A stretch of DNA of 64,000 nucleotides from Winogradskyella psychrotolerans (GTDB lineage Bacteria > Bacteroidota > Bacteroidia > Flavobacteriales > Flavobacteriaceae). Where the stretch lies: contig NZ_JAHKPN010000002.1 in the NCBI RefSeq assembly GCF_018860545.1, forward strand, positions 62,001 to 126,000, given 5' to 3'. Below, piece after piece: positions 37,911 to 47,098 of this stretch. The position numbers and the translations under genes are program-made. Below the pieces are notes generated by a model. That model had not been told where the DNA came from. It worked only from the letters and a program-made list of their open reading frames with translations, and did not search any database. Position 1 is the first letter of the stretch, and each line of letters begins with the position of its first letter.

Positions 37911-39911
37911 TTAATTAGAAAAGTATTTGGGAACATCATTTAATGACTTCATAAATGCTATGATATCTTCCATTTCGTCTTCAGTTAAACCTAAAGGGTC
38001 TGGAGCTAAAGTTTGATTTGGCACTTCGTAAGCTAGGCCAATACCCTGTGCTCCCCCTAAATTATAAAAATCTAAAACGTCTTCTAAAGTCGTATAAGCG
38101 CCGTTATGAAAATATGGAGCTGTTAAGGCCACATTACGAACTGTCGTTGTTTTAAACGATTTATTAAAAATTTGATGGTGATCTTTACTTAACCCATTTT
38201 TTATACGCCCAGAATCCGTATCGACAACATATGAACCAGGACTTTGTAATACTCCTAAAACTTCACTTTCATTTTCTTGAAATAATGGAGGAATCAAACC
38301 ACTAAAAGTTGGTGCAAAATGACAAGTAGCGCAATTAGCTTTGCCCATAAACAAGTTAAAACCTCTTTTGACATTGGCGTTGAGGTTAAAACTTTCACCA
38401 CGAAGGTATTTATCAAAATCACTATTGAAAGAACTTAAGGATATAACGTATGATGCTAAAGCAGATGAAAATTGATACCTATTTATGGAGTCTGAATTAT
38501 AAATCTCTTTAAATTTATTTTGATAAATTTTATCTGCATTCAGTTTTTTTACAATAGCTATAATACTAGTATTAAACTCCAAGTGATTATCAATAACATG
38601 TTCGGCTTGATCTTCTAAATCGAAAGCTCTTAAATCGTAAAAATACCGATCTGAAAAAACTGAATTTATTAATGTTGGAGAGTTTCTATCTAATCTTTTT
38701 CCAACAATACCTGCTTTCGACGTTCTTTCCCCATCTGAATACGCAAGTTTTGGGTCATGACAAGTTGCACAGCTTATTGTATTATTGTTACTTAAAGTTT
38801 TATCAAAAAAAAGTTTTTCTCCTAACTGTCTTAGTTCCGGACTATCCTCATCTTTTTTTAAAAGACTATAATAATAAGGGTTTAAAAAATCATCAGAAAA
38901 TATATTTTCGCTTAGCGCATTCCATGATGGCGTTTCGTTAAATTTTTCTGCTGACGTAGGTATCTCTAATTCTTGTTGAAGTAATAGTAGTTCTTTATAA
39001 AGTGGATTTAAATACGATTTTATGAAAACCAACCTATCAAAAGTCTCAAAATTATGATGTCTTTTAAGAAACCGTTGTCCATCTTTAAATAATTTTCTTA
39101 AAGACAACCTATACTTCTCACTAACATTAATTAAGGGTTGTAAAATTTCTTCTATACCATATAAAGATGCAGAAGCTTCCTCAATAGCGTTTAAAGAACC
39201 AGGCGTATCAAAACCTGTTATGCCTCTACTTAATACTCGAACTAGATCTAATCGAGACGATTCTATAATTTCGAAATTAAAATAGTATTTCCTCAATGCC
39301 ATTGATTGGTGTACTATTTTGAAAGTAACTTTAAGTTGTGTTGTAAGTTTTAATAATTCGTCTTTAGAACGAAATGCTTCTTCTGAAAAAAGTAATTCGT
39401 CTATGCGTTGTAAACCTGTAGGTGCTAATATGTTATATGTCTCACCACTATAATGACCTGCTTCTAACATGTCTAAGGGTACAGAATTTTTATAATTTTC
39501 TATAGACCCTAAATAGTAATTTCCTTTTTCAAAATCTTGACTCGTTGATAATGAAGATACATGATCTAAGGGTGCCCCATTAATATAAACATTAATGTGC
39601 TCTGGGTAATAATACGTTAAAACTCCTTCTATTCGTTTAAAGGCTTTTCTGGTATTTAGACATTGGTCTTGAACTTTTTTTATAGATTTCTTAGACGAGT
39701 CTAAGCCTATAGCCATTGTATTAAGAATATCTATTTGTTGCTCTAATTTTTTTAATTCTGAATCTATAAATATTTTATAGTAGTCATTATAATCATTGGA
39801 GATATAGGTGCTATTGTCTTGATTAATAAATCCAAACAGTCCAAAACCAACACCTGCTAATAACACCACAAAATACAATGGTTTTCGTAACATTTTTAAG
39901 CTAAAATTCAT
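37911..39911 (-). CDS. Di-heme cytochrome c peroxidase family protein, second of a tandem pair
   Basis: 666 residues. An N-terminal membrane anchor or uncleaved signal (about 13-30) precedes a helical domain of about 300 residues of unknown role (contains GITGFDTPGSLNAIEEA). A C-terminal CCP/MauG-type region (about 345-655) has two heme c motifs, CATCH at about 382 and CATCH at about 526, plus TTTVRNVALTAPYFHNGAYTTLEDVLDFYN. CCP enzymes reduce hydrogen peroxide with electrons from cytochromes in the periplasm; MauG relatives oxidise proteins. It starts one base after the stop of the paralogue at 39913, so the two are cotranscribed. Confidence 0.9.
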   Translation of the reverse strand: MNFSLKMLRKPLYFVVLLAGVGFGLFGFINQDNSTYISNDYNDYYKIFIDSELKKLEQQIDILNTMAIGLDSSKKSIKKVQDQCLNTRKAFKRIEGVLTYYYPEHINVYINGAPLDHVSSLSTSQDFEKGNYYLGSIENYKNSVPLDMLEAGHYSGETYNILAPTGLQRIDELLFSEEAFRSKDELLKLTTQLKVTFKIVHQSMALRKYYFNFEIIESSRLDLVRVLSRGITGFDTPGSLNAIEEASASLYGIEEILQPLINVSEKYRLSLRKLFKDGQRFLKRHHNFETFDRLVFIKSYLNPLYKELLLLQQELEIPTSAEKFNETPSWNALSENIFSDDFLNPYYYSLLKKDEDSPELRQLGEKLFFDKTLSNNNTISCATCHDPKLAYSDGERTSKAGIVGKRLDRNSPTLINSVFSDRYFYDLRAFDLEDQAEHVIDNHLEFNTSIIAIVKKLNADKIYQNKFKEIYNSDSINRYQFSSALASYVISLSSFNSDFDKYLRGESFNLNANVKRGFNLFMGKANCATCHFAPTFSGLIPPLFQENESEVLGVLQSPGSYVVDTDSGRIKNGLSKDHHQIFNKSFKTTTVRNVALTAPYFHNGAYTTLEDVLDFYNLGGAQGIGLAYEVPNQTLAPDPLGLTEDEMEDIIAFMKSLNDVPKYFSN

Positions 39912-39912
39912 G

Positions 39913-41769
39913 TTATTGTTTTAGTGCTGGATTATCACTCAATGCCTTCATAAACAATACTAAATTTTCCTTTTCCTGCTCTGTTAACAGCAAAGGGTCA
40001 GACGGTAAGGTTTGATTGACAACCTCTAACCCCAAACCAGCACCACCGCCTAGATTATAAAATTCTACAACCTCTTCTAAAGAACTATAAGCACCATTAT
40101 GAAAAAAAGGTGCTGTGTACAATGTATTTCTTACGGTCGTTGTTTTAAATGATTTTTCGTAAATCCAGGCTTCTTCTTTATAAATGCCGTTTACAATCCG
40201 ACCTCTATCCGCATCGACACCTTTGACTGGCTCATTTTCTTCTTTTAAAACACCTAGAATTTCACTTTCATTTTCATTATAAAAAGGAGGAACAAGTCCA
40301 GAGAATGTTGGTGCAAAATGGCACGTACCACAATTGGCTTTTCCCATAAACAAATTAAACCCTTGCTTAACTTCTTCTGATATGTCTTCTATTTCACCTC
40401 TAACATATCTATCAAATTCACTATTAAAAGAACTTAATGACAATACGTACGAGGCTAACGCTTTAGAAAGATTTTGACGCGTAATGCCTTTTTTTCCAAA
40501 GATAGTTTCAAACTCTTTTTGGTATCCGTGGTCTTTAGTTTTCAATTTTTCTAAAATTGAACTATATGCTGTATTAAATTCTGAAGGATTAAAAATAACA
40601 TGCTCTACTTGTTGTTCTAAAGAAAACGCTCTTAAATCATAAAAATAACGATCTGCATATACCGCATTTAGCAGTGTTGGCGCATTTCTTAACACCGTTT
40701 TACCTTTAATATTGCTCATTGATTTCGGTAGCCCATCTGCGAATCCTTTTTCTGGCTGATGACAACTGGCGCAACTCATATTATTTTCACTACTAATACG
40801 CGCGTCGTAGAACAACTTTTCACCAAGATTTTTTAGTGCTTTACTATCTTCACTTTTGGTTAGTTCGGTATAACTGTAAGGATTTAAAAAATTAGCATCG
40901 AAAATTGATAAGCTTTCTCTATTCCATCCGCTTATGTGTTCTAAATTTTTATCTAAAACTTTTGCTTGAAAATATTTTAGCTCCTTATACAAGGGATCTA
41001 AATACTGCTTCAAAAATTGTAATCTATCAAAATTTTCAAAATTAGTATTGTCATTTAGAAATGTAATGGAGGAACTAAAAAGTGTGTCACATACGTTATA
41101 GTTTTCTTCCGATTGCTGAACACCATACAAACTTTTAAAAAAGGACTGCATGGACTTTAAAGACATTTTTGCTTCTTCCATAGCATTTAAAGACCCAGGT
41201 GTATCAAAACCTGTAAGCCCAAGCGTATAAATTCTTACCAGCTGTAAACGCATAACATCTATGGCATTTTCCTTTTGTATTGGATAATCATAAAGACGAT
41301 CATACAAGGTCAAATATTTACTCTTTAATCGTGTGGTAAGTCCATAAATCGTATGACTATTATCTAATATTTCTTCCGAATACACTAATTCATCTAACAC
41401 TTGTAAACCTTCGGGCTCTAAAATTGATGCTGTATTTTCAAACTCTAAACGCATTAAAGGAGCTCCGTTAATATGGTTTTTAACATATTCTGGGTAATGA
41501 TATGCTAAATAGAACTCTATTCTTTTATATTGTAATCTTGACTTAGAAACAGACCGCTTTAAATCTTCATAGGTAACTTCTCCTCCTTGATACATTTCTG
41601 CAATGGCATCCATCTCAGAAAAAACCTTATAGGTTTTAAGGAGTTCATTCTTGATAAAAGTGTCTTGTAAATCCTCTTTATTTTTGAAATTGAAAGAAAG
41701 AAACAGACCTAATGTAAAGACACTACTCATACCTAAAAAAAATCTTAAAAGTGATATTGATTTCATCAT
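39913..41769 (-). CDS. Di-heme cytochrome c peroxidase family protein, first of a tandem pair
   Basis: 618 residues, the same architecture as its downstream paralogue: N-terminal hydrophobic signal/anchor (about 7-25), a helical domain with GLTGFDTPGSLNAMEEAKMSL, then a CCP/MauG region with CASCH (about 331) and CGTCH (about 481) and TTTVRNTLYTAPFFHNGAYSSLEEVVEFYN. Both heme sites and the distal His-bearing HNGAY segment are intact. The pair is a local duplication. A TAnnTTTG box lies 21 bases upstream. Substrate and electron donor cannot be read. Confidence 0.9.
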   Translation of the reverse strand: MMKSISLLRFFLGMSSVFTLGLFLSFNFKNKEDLQDTFIKNELLKTYKVFSEMDAIAEMYQGGEVTYEDLKRSVSKSRLQYKRIEFYLAYHYPEYVKNHINGAPLMRLEFENTASILEPEGLQVLDELVYSEEILDNSHTIYGLTTRLKSKYLTLYDRLYDYPIQKENAIDVMRLQLVRIYTLGLTGFDTPGSLNAMEEAKMSLKSMQSFFKSLYGVQQSEENYNVCDTLFSSSITFLNDNTNFENFDRLQFLKQYLDPLYKELKYFQAKVLDKNLEHISGWNRESLSIFDANFLNPYSYTELTKSEDSKALKNLGEKLFYDARISSENNMSCASCHQPEKGFADGLPKSMSNIKGKTVLRNAPTLLNAVYADRYFYDLRAFSLEQQVEHVIFNPSEFNTAYSSILEKLKTKDHGYQKEFETIFGKKGITRQNLSKALASYVLSLSSFNSEFDRYVRGEIEDISEEVKQGFNLFMGKANCGTCHFAPTFSGLVPPFYNENESEILGVLKEENEPVKGVDADRGRIVNGIYKEEAWIYEKSFKTTTVRNTLYTAPFFHNGAYSSLEEVVEFYNLGGGAGLGLEVVNQTLPSDPLLLTEQEKENLVLFMKALSDNPALKQ

Positions 41770-41790
41770 TTACATAAATTTATAAGTCAA

Positions 41791-41798
41791 CAAATGTA
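41791..41798 (-). promoter_or_regulatory. Putative -7 box of the cytochrome c peroxidase pair
   Basis: On the minus strand TACATTTG matches TAnnTTTG, 21 bases before the ATG at 41769. Confidence 0.4.
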
Positions 41799-41846
41799 TT
41801 AGAGCTATATCAATTGGTAGTGACCTCTAGGTTAAGAAATGTTTAT

Positions 41847-41883
41847 ATAAAAAACGCTGTACAATTGTAAGTACAGCGCTTTA
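41847..41883 (-). terminator. Rho-independent terminator of the T9SS protein gene
   Basis: On the minus strand GCGCTGTAC, loop TTACAATT and GTACAGCG are followed by TTTTTTAT, 28 bases after the stop at 41911. Confidence 0.88.
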
Positions 41884-41910
41884 AAACCTTTTAACAGAAC
41901 GAAAATTTGT

Positions 41911-43302
41911 CTATTTCTTTATGATTTCAAAAGTTTCAGACCGACCATTTTCAAACTGAACTTTTAACATATAAATACCTGATGCGAGACCTCTTGTGTT
42001 TATAACTGATGTATTAGCATCGTATGTGTCTATTTTCTGTCCCATAACATTATAAAGTTCTAAGTTGCTAAATTTAGATTGTGCCGACACATTTAAAATA
42101 TCTGATACAGGGTTTGGGAAATAATTAAAGGTTGAAAATGAAGAAACCTCATCTACACTAAGCGTATCTTCGCAAAATCCATCAACCGTAAATATTTGAT
42201 TAGACCCACTATTCATATCCCAAGAAAAACCTCCGTCTATAGACGTATAACTAGAACCTCCAATGCCACCGCTAGAGGTCAACTCCCAAGTTAATAGATC
42301 CGTAGTATTAGGTGTTGGAATAACTTCAATAAAATAGCTGCCTTCCGTTAATGCTATGGCGTCTTGAAAGGTAAAGCTAATTCTTACAGATACCAATTCA
42401 AAAGGATAACCTGAAATCGACCAATACCCTTGATATTCTTCATAGTCTGGCCCCTTATTAATAAACGAATGTAATATCTCTCCAGGCGCATTACCATCTG
42501 TTGTTCGAATATTAATGGTTGCATTATGCATACCACCACCTGTAAGCAGCGCATCCATAGTAAAACGTGTTAAATTAAATGTTGTATTTTCCGCTACTAT
42601 AAAGTCATCTGCAATTGAAATTACTTGACCATTATTAGCAAAAAAAGACTGTCCATTTTCAGGAGTAACTGAGCTATTACCTTGTGAACAAACCTCACCT
42701 AGTTCTGCTGGTTCGTCTCCAGAATCTTCACATGTACCTATAATTTGGAATACTTTATTATAATACCCTGTTCCTCCCCAGGGTTCATCATCAAATTTAT
42801 TATAATCGAAAAGACCATAGGTCTGATTTTCGCTTGCAATTTCCCACCAAGCTCCATTCTCGTCGCCCGCTGAAGCCGCTAAAGCTATAAAATATTTACC
42901 CGTTTCTAAAGTAACTTCTGCCTCTAGGTTTAACGTTATTTTATAGACATCTAAGCCTTCAATTTCTGTAGTATATTCCAAATCTTGTTCACTTGGAATT
43001 AAATTTGTATAACCCACTATAATATCTCCTGGAAGGCCTTCTGATTCAGTCACCAAAAAAACATTAACATAATTTAGATCTGCATCACCTTTTAATAAAT
43101 TAACCGTGATTTCGTCGGTTGTAAATGTCTCTCCAAAAGGCACATCAAAATCTACAGCTCCCATATATTCATATAGTCCTCCGGTGGAAATATTTTCACC
43201 ATTTGCACTGCCTTCAGAATAAGTACCATAAGAACATTCTTGGGCATAAAAGATAGCATGTGACACACATAGTAATAAAGTTAAAAGTAATAGTTTTTTC
43301 AT
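41911..43302 (-). CDS. T9SS-exported protein with two similar beta-sandwich domains
   Basis: 463 residues: signal peptide (1-20, ending IFYAQ), two related domains (about 22-190 and 200-378), each opening with a Cys-Ser-x-Gly segment and closing with GxCED after an IFxVDG-like strand, then a C-terminal T9SS type A sorting domain (FNYFPNPVSDILNVSA to RSETFEIIKK). Each domain contains a GKYFIALAAS or GSYFIEVIPT strand typical of secreted beta-sandwich anchors. No catalytic motif seen. Its own terminator separates it from the cytochrome peroxidase pair. Confidence 0.85.
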   Translation of the reverse strand: MKKLLLLTLLLCVSHAIFYAQECSYGTYSEGSANGENISTGGLYEYMGAVDFDVPFGETFTTDEITVNLLKGDADLNYVNVFLVTESEGLPGDIIVGYTNLIPSEQDLEYTTEIEGLDVYKITLNLEAEVTLETGKYFIALAASAGDENGAWWEIASENQTYGLFDYNKFDDEPWGGTGYYNKVFQIIGTCEDSGDEPAELGEVCSQGNSSVTPENGQSFFANNGQVISIADDFIVAENTTFNLTRFTMDALLTGGGMHNATINIRTTDGNAPGEILHSFINKGPDYEEYQGYWSISGYPFELVSVRISFTFQDAIALTEGSYFIEVIPTPNTTDLLTWELTSSGGIGGSSYTSIDGGFSWDMNSGSNQIFTVDGFCEDTLSVDEVSSFSTFNYFPNPVSDILNVSAQSKFSNLELYNVMGQKIDTYDANTSVINTRGLASGIYMLKVQFENGRSETFEIIKK

Positions 43303-43436
43303 ATTATTTTGGTTTTAGAATTTGTACTAAAGTAGCTAAAACCTAAAAGAAAATAAGGCATTACTCTTTTGAAATATCGTATTTAGCAAGACAAAATACC
43401 GTATTAACAATTTTACTACCAGTGATTTATGAAATA

Positions 43437-45005
43437 TTAAGTCTTTTTTCCTTGTTGTTTGACTTCTTCTCGTAAAAAGACAGAAGGAGAAATTCCTGTG
43501 ACATTTTTAAAGATCGTAGAAAACGTACTATGAGAAATAAATCCAGATTCTTCTGCGAGATAGCTAATCTTATAATCGAGATATTTTGGGTAACTGTGAA
43601 TTTTTCTACATATATAATTAATACGTAGCTCGTTTATGTAAGTATTAAAATTCTGATCTTTATGCATTTTAATTACAGTAGAAAGGTAAGTTGGGTTTGT
43701 TTTTAATTGTACAGCCATTGTAGAAAGTGTAATCTTAGGGTTTCGAAATTTTTCTGAACTTTCAAATTTCTTTAACTTCTCTAATAGGTCTGCTTCTGTT
43801 GCTGTAGAAATAGCATTTATAGTTTTTGAATCCGTATCTACGTCACTATCTTTTTGGGTGGAAATTAAAATCTGATTTTCTAATCGCGATACCACCGTTT
43901 GATATTTTTTTTGATCTTCTTTTTTCTTCTTAACGAAATAGATTACACCACAAAAACCGACGAAAACTAAACCAATAATACCATAAATAAGCCATTGATT
44001 TTTTTCCTTAGATTTGGTAATAGAATTTACCAATCCTTTATGTTCTTCTGTAAAAGCTTTATTAATTGCCTTTAAGTCTTCACTCTTTAAACGTTCATTT
44101 AATTCTAAATAAGCCTCGTTATAATTTATATACTCGTTGTTATCACCTAGCGACTTATAATTTTTAGATAGATTGAGATAGATTTCAGATTCTAAATTTG
44201 GAATATTAAAATTCGGACTCTGTAAAACCACTTGTAGAGTGTCTATAGCACGTTGATGATTTTTTCTAAAAGCATATACTTCAGATAATGTTGAATAAAT
44301 ATAATATTTTAATTCAGGACTATATTCATCTTTTATGCCTAATGCTTGATGTAAATAAGCTTCTGAAGAGTCTGCCTCGTTTAGGTAATAATATGAATTC
44401 CCAATATTGTAAACTGCACGTCTATAATGATAGCGGTCGATTTCAGACAAGTTTTCAATTTTCTTAAACTCACGTAAAGCCTGTAAATAGTTACCATTTG
44501 CGGCTTTATAATGAGCACTATTAAAGTCGTGTTTTCCTAACTCTAGAGCACTCAAACCTTTGAGTCGGTATTTCTTTTCTCCATTTGGAATTTTTTCTAT
44601 TTGCTCTATTGCACGATCTAAATATGCTCTTGCATTATCATTTAAATTCATGAAAGAATACTGATTTGCAATTGAGCCATAGGCCTGTGCCATTAATTCG
44701 GGATCTTCTATTTTTTCTGCGACATCTTTAGCTTTAAATAAATAAGCTATAGATTTATCAACCTCATTTGTACGAAAATAAGACTCTGAAACTTTTTGAA
44801 AAATAGCATACCGTTGCTTGTCTGATGCAGTATGCTTAATAATATATAATCCTAATTTTACAATTTGAGTCGTATCTTTTTTATCCAAAGCATACAGAAC
44901 TTCCTGGATACTATCTAGTTTTTTCTGAGGCATGTTTTGGCTGTACCCAACATGACCTGAAAATAGAGATGCTAGAAAAAAAAGACCACTAAAAACTCGA
45001 ATCAT
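43437..45005 (-). CDS. Membrane-bound TPR/AraC-type transcriptional regulator
   Basis: 522 residues: signal sequence (1-22), periplasmic tetratricopeptide repeats (about 55-310), one transmembrane helix (about 335-355, IYGIIGLVFVGFCGVIYFV), a short coiled region, then a cytoplasmic AraC-family DNA-binding domain (about 410-515, with NTYINELRINYICRKI and ISYLAEESGFISHSTFSTIF). This one-component membrane regulator design is common in Bacteroidota; the TPR part is thought to sense a periplasmic partner. Possible targets are the adjacent T9SS gene or the peroxidase pair; inference from position. Confidence 0.9.
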   Translation of the reverse strand: MIRVFSGLFFLASLFSGHVGYSQNMPQKKLDSIQEVLYALDKKDTTQIVKLGLYIIKHTASDKQRYAIFQKVSESYFRTNEVDKSIAYLFKAKDVAEKIEDPELMAQAYGSIANQYSFMNLNDNARAYLDRAIEQIEKIPNGEKKYRLKGLSALELGKHDFNSAHYKAANGNYLQALREFKKIENLSEIDRYHYRRAVYNIGNSYYYLNEADSSEAYLHQALGIKDEYSPELKYYIYSTLSEVYAFRKNHQRAIDTLQVVLQSPNFNIPNLESEIYLNLSKNYKSLGDNNEYINYNEAYLELNERLKSEDLKAINKAFTEEHKGLVNSITKSKEKNQWLIYGIIGLVFVGFCGVIYFVKKKKEDQKKYQTVVSRLENQILISTQKDSDVDTDSKTINAISTATEADLLEKLKKFESSEKFRNPKITLSTMAVQLKTNPTYLSTVIKMHKDQNFNTYINELRINYICRKIHSYPKYLDYKISYLAEESGFISHSTFSTIFKNVTGISPSVFLREEVKQQGKKT

Positions 45006-45054
45006 TAATTTTATATTAGATGTGATAGTAAAACTATGAAATAATATAAATATA

Positions 45055-45333
45055 TCAGGCTATTAAGTAAATGTTTAATTTTTTAACTAGACTATTATTC
45101 TTTTCAAAATAACCTGATACATTTATTCTTATAAAGGTATTATCTTTACCTTTAATCCCGTTGAGTAGGGTTTCATCTTTAATGAGCAGTAATGTTTCTT
45201 TAAAACCTTCTGAAATTAACAAAACATCTAATTGATCTACTTCGTTAATCGTTGTATCTACCTGCACTTTCATATCTCTAGCATCTTCTACTATAACATC
45301 ATTTAGGGCCATAAAAAAGTCATCTTTTTCCAT
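45055..45333 (-). CDS. Orphan small protein or gene fragment
   Basis: 92 residues from the ATG; the frame stays open a further 18 codons upstream to a stop at 45388-45390 and the extension also reads like protein (NLDVVDPDAVFTYL). Acidic N-terminal half, then GKDNTFIRINVSGYF and a lysine-rich end. No domain recognised, no signal peptide. It lies beside decayed TRAP genes, so it may be the remaining end of a larger gene rather than an intact one. Confidence 0.4.
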   Translation of the reverse strand: MEKDDFFMALNDVIVEDARDMKVQVDTTINEVDQLDVLLISEGFKETLLLIKDETLLNGIKGKDNTFIRINVSGYFEKNNSLVKKLNIYLIA

Positions 45334-45448
45334 TAAATATGTGAATACAGCATCAGGATCAACGACATCTAAATTAGCAAAATCGTCCTATAATACTATA
45401 GTTATAATATTATTAATTGGTGCTTCAATGGTTAGGTTATGGTTTTTT

Positions 45449-45476
45449 CTTTTGTCTTTTGTCTTTTGTCTTTTGA
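45449..45476 (+). repeat. Four-copy heptanucleotide tandem repeat at the edge of a decayed TRAP gene
   Basis: CTTTTGT occurs three times in a row, followed by CTTTTGA. The intact dctM has one CTTTTGA at the equivalent place (around 28304), so the array marks slippage exactly where homology to dctM begins. Confidence 0.8.
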
Positions 45477-45870
45477 AGGAATTCTAGAACTCATTAGTGG
45501 ATTTTTAATTGTGCAATTCAGCAATAAAATTGTCATCTTTTTAGTCATCAATTTAGTCCTATTAATCATAGGCACCTTTAGCGATATGACACCTGCTGTT
45601 TTGATTTTCACACCTATTTTCTACCTGCAGTTGTCGCTTTAGGCATGGACCCGGTTCACTTTGGAATTGTTTTAGTCCTCAATCTTTGTATTGGTTTGTG
45701 TACACCACCTGTAGGCACCATCCTTTTTGCGGCTAGTGAAGTGTCCAAAATTTCCGTTTCAAAAGTTATAAAAACGTTGCTGCCGTTTTTTTAATTATGA
45801 TCGCTGTGCTGCTACTTATCACTGATATTCCTGAAATATCGATGTTTTTGCCTACTCTGTTTGATTTATA
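45470..45870 (+). pseudogene. Decayed 3' fragment of a TRAP large-permease gene
   Basis: By eye this stretch is roughly 88 percent identical to the last 400 bases of the intact dctM at 27400-28704 and keeps the same end (MFLPTLF). It lacks the first two thirds of the gene. A one-base deletion in the T-run of CCTATTTTCTAC shifts the frame near 45620, and another in CCGTTTTTTTAATT near 45790 shifts it again. The Met-Asp pair of the DMTP motif is also changed (FSDMTP). It is therefore a non-functional, fairly recent partial duplicate. Confidence 0.9.
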
Positions 45871-45956
45871 AATACCAAAGTGTAATTTCAGCATATTGCA
45901 TTACAGTACTATAAAAAATTGTTCCGTATTTAAGTGCAACTTTGTACCTTTATGAC

Positions 45957-46736
45957 ATGAATATAGGATTAGTACTTTCTGGTGGAGGCGCAAGAGGTGC
46001 AGCGCATATAGGTGTTATTAAAGCATTAGAGGAACACAATATATTTCCCACACATATTGCAGGCACAAGTGCTGGTGCTATTGTCGGTGCATTATATGCC
46101 GCTGGTGTTCCTTGGTCAGAAATTTTGATTTTTTTTAAAACTATCCCCCTTTTTCATACCAAAAGGTTTGCTAGAAAAAAACCTGGCTTCCTAAATTCTG
46201 AAAACTTTTATGATGATCTTAAAACCTTCTTACCGAAAGATAGCTTTGAAGATTTAAAAAAGCCTTTATTCATTCCTGCAGCGAATATCATTGATGGTAC
46301 CTCAAAAATCTTTAGCAAAGGACAATTAATTAAGCCTATTATTGCTTCTGCCTCTTTCCCTGGTGTTTTTACACCTACTGAAATTAATGGGAAATTTTAC
46401 GTTGATGGAGGCACTTTAAATAATTTTCCTGTTGAACCCTTAAAAAATAAGTGTGATAAAATTATTGGTGTTTGCGTCAACCCTTTAAAGACAGTAAACA
46501 TGAAAGATTTAAGACATTCTTATTCCGTCATAGAACGCGCTTATAAAATTAAAGTTGCTGCCGAGTCTTCAAACAAGTTTCCTGATTGTGACATGGTAAT
46601 AAGCCCTCAAGAACTAGTGAATTACAGTACTTTTGGCATGAGTAATATGGAGGCTATTTTTAATTTAGGATATACTTCCACATTAACAGCACTAAAAGAA
46701 AACGAGGAGTTAGTTAAACGTTTGTCGCAGACATAA
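45957..46736 (+). CDS. Patatin-like phospholipase
   Basis: 259 residues from the ATG at 45957; a TTG five codons earlier is the alternative. It starts with the oxyanion-hole motif LSGGGARGAAHIG, then the nucleophile elbow GTSAG (Ser about residue 40) and the catalytic Asp of DGG (about 151). These define patatin-family serine lipases/acyl hydrolases (RssA-like). No signal peptide, so it is probably cytoplasmic or peripheral at the membrane. Intact, although flanked by TRAP remnants. Confidence 0.93.
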   Translation: MNIGLVLSGGGARGAAHIGVIKALEEHNIFPTHIAGTSAGAIVGALYAAGVPWSEILIFFKTIPLFHTKRFARKKPGFLNSENFYDDLKTFLPKDSFEDLKKPLFIPAANIIDGTSKIFSKGQLIKPIIASASFPGVFTPTEINGKFYVDGGTLNNFPVEPLKNKCDKIIGVCVNPLKTVNMKDLRHSYSVIERAYKIKVAAESSNKFPDCDMVISPQELVNYSTFGMSNMEAIFNLGYTSTLTALKENEELVKRLSQT

Positions 46737-47098
46737 GCACTTCTAAATACTCTTTTTTTTGGCAGAGTAAGAAAAACAGGTTCACTCTAATTTATATCCT
46801 TAATATTGAGGCACAAATAATTCAATACACACAAACTCAACCTCCCAATTAAGAACCTTAAAATCAAAAATCTAAGACAGACTCAAACAATTACGCTCAA
46901 CTTTTCATAAGAGTTATTTATATCATTTACTCATATTTTCACGCATTACTAAATCCACTTTCATTGCACTTTTTATATAGAATATCAAATTTTTATACAA
47001 TCTGATTATTTACTTGTTTTATTTGTCTTTTATGATAGGACAACGTCTGTTTACCCTAGGATTAGTGGGCTATTTATGTATTTTTGAGAGGAGTCGAA
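46737..47098. other. 362-base AT-rich spacer
   Basis: No credible gene, and no recognisable TRAP sequence before 47099. A weak hairpin TACTC/GAGTA just after the patatin stop could end its transcript. Confidence 0.4.

Noticed and set aside
45439-45642. 67-aa ORF as a functional small membrane protein
   Set aside because: It is the first frame of the decayed dctM copy, fused to the heptamer repeat and ended by a frameshift.
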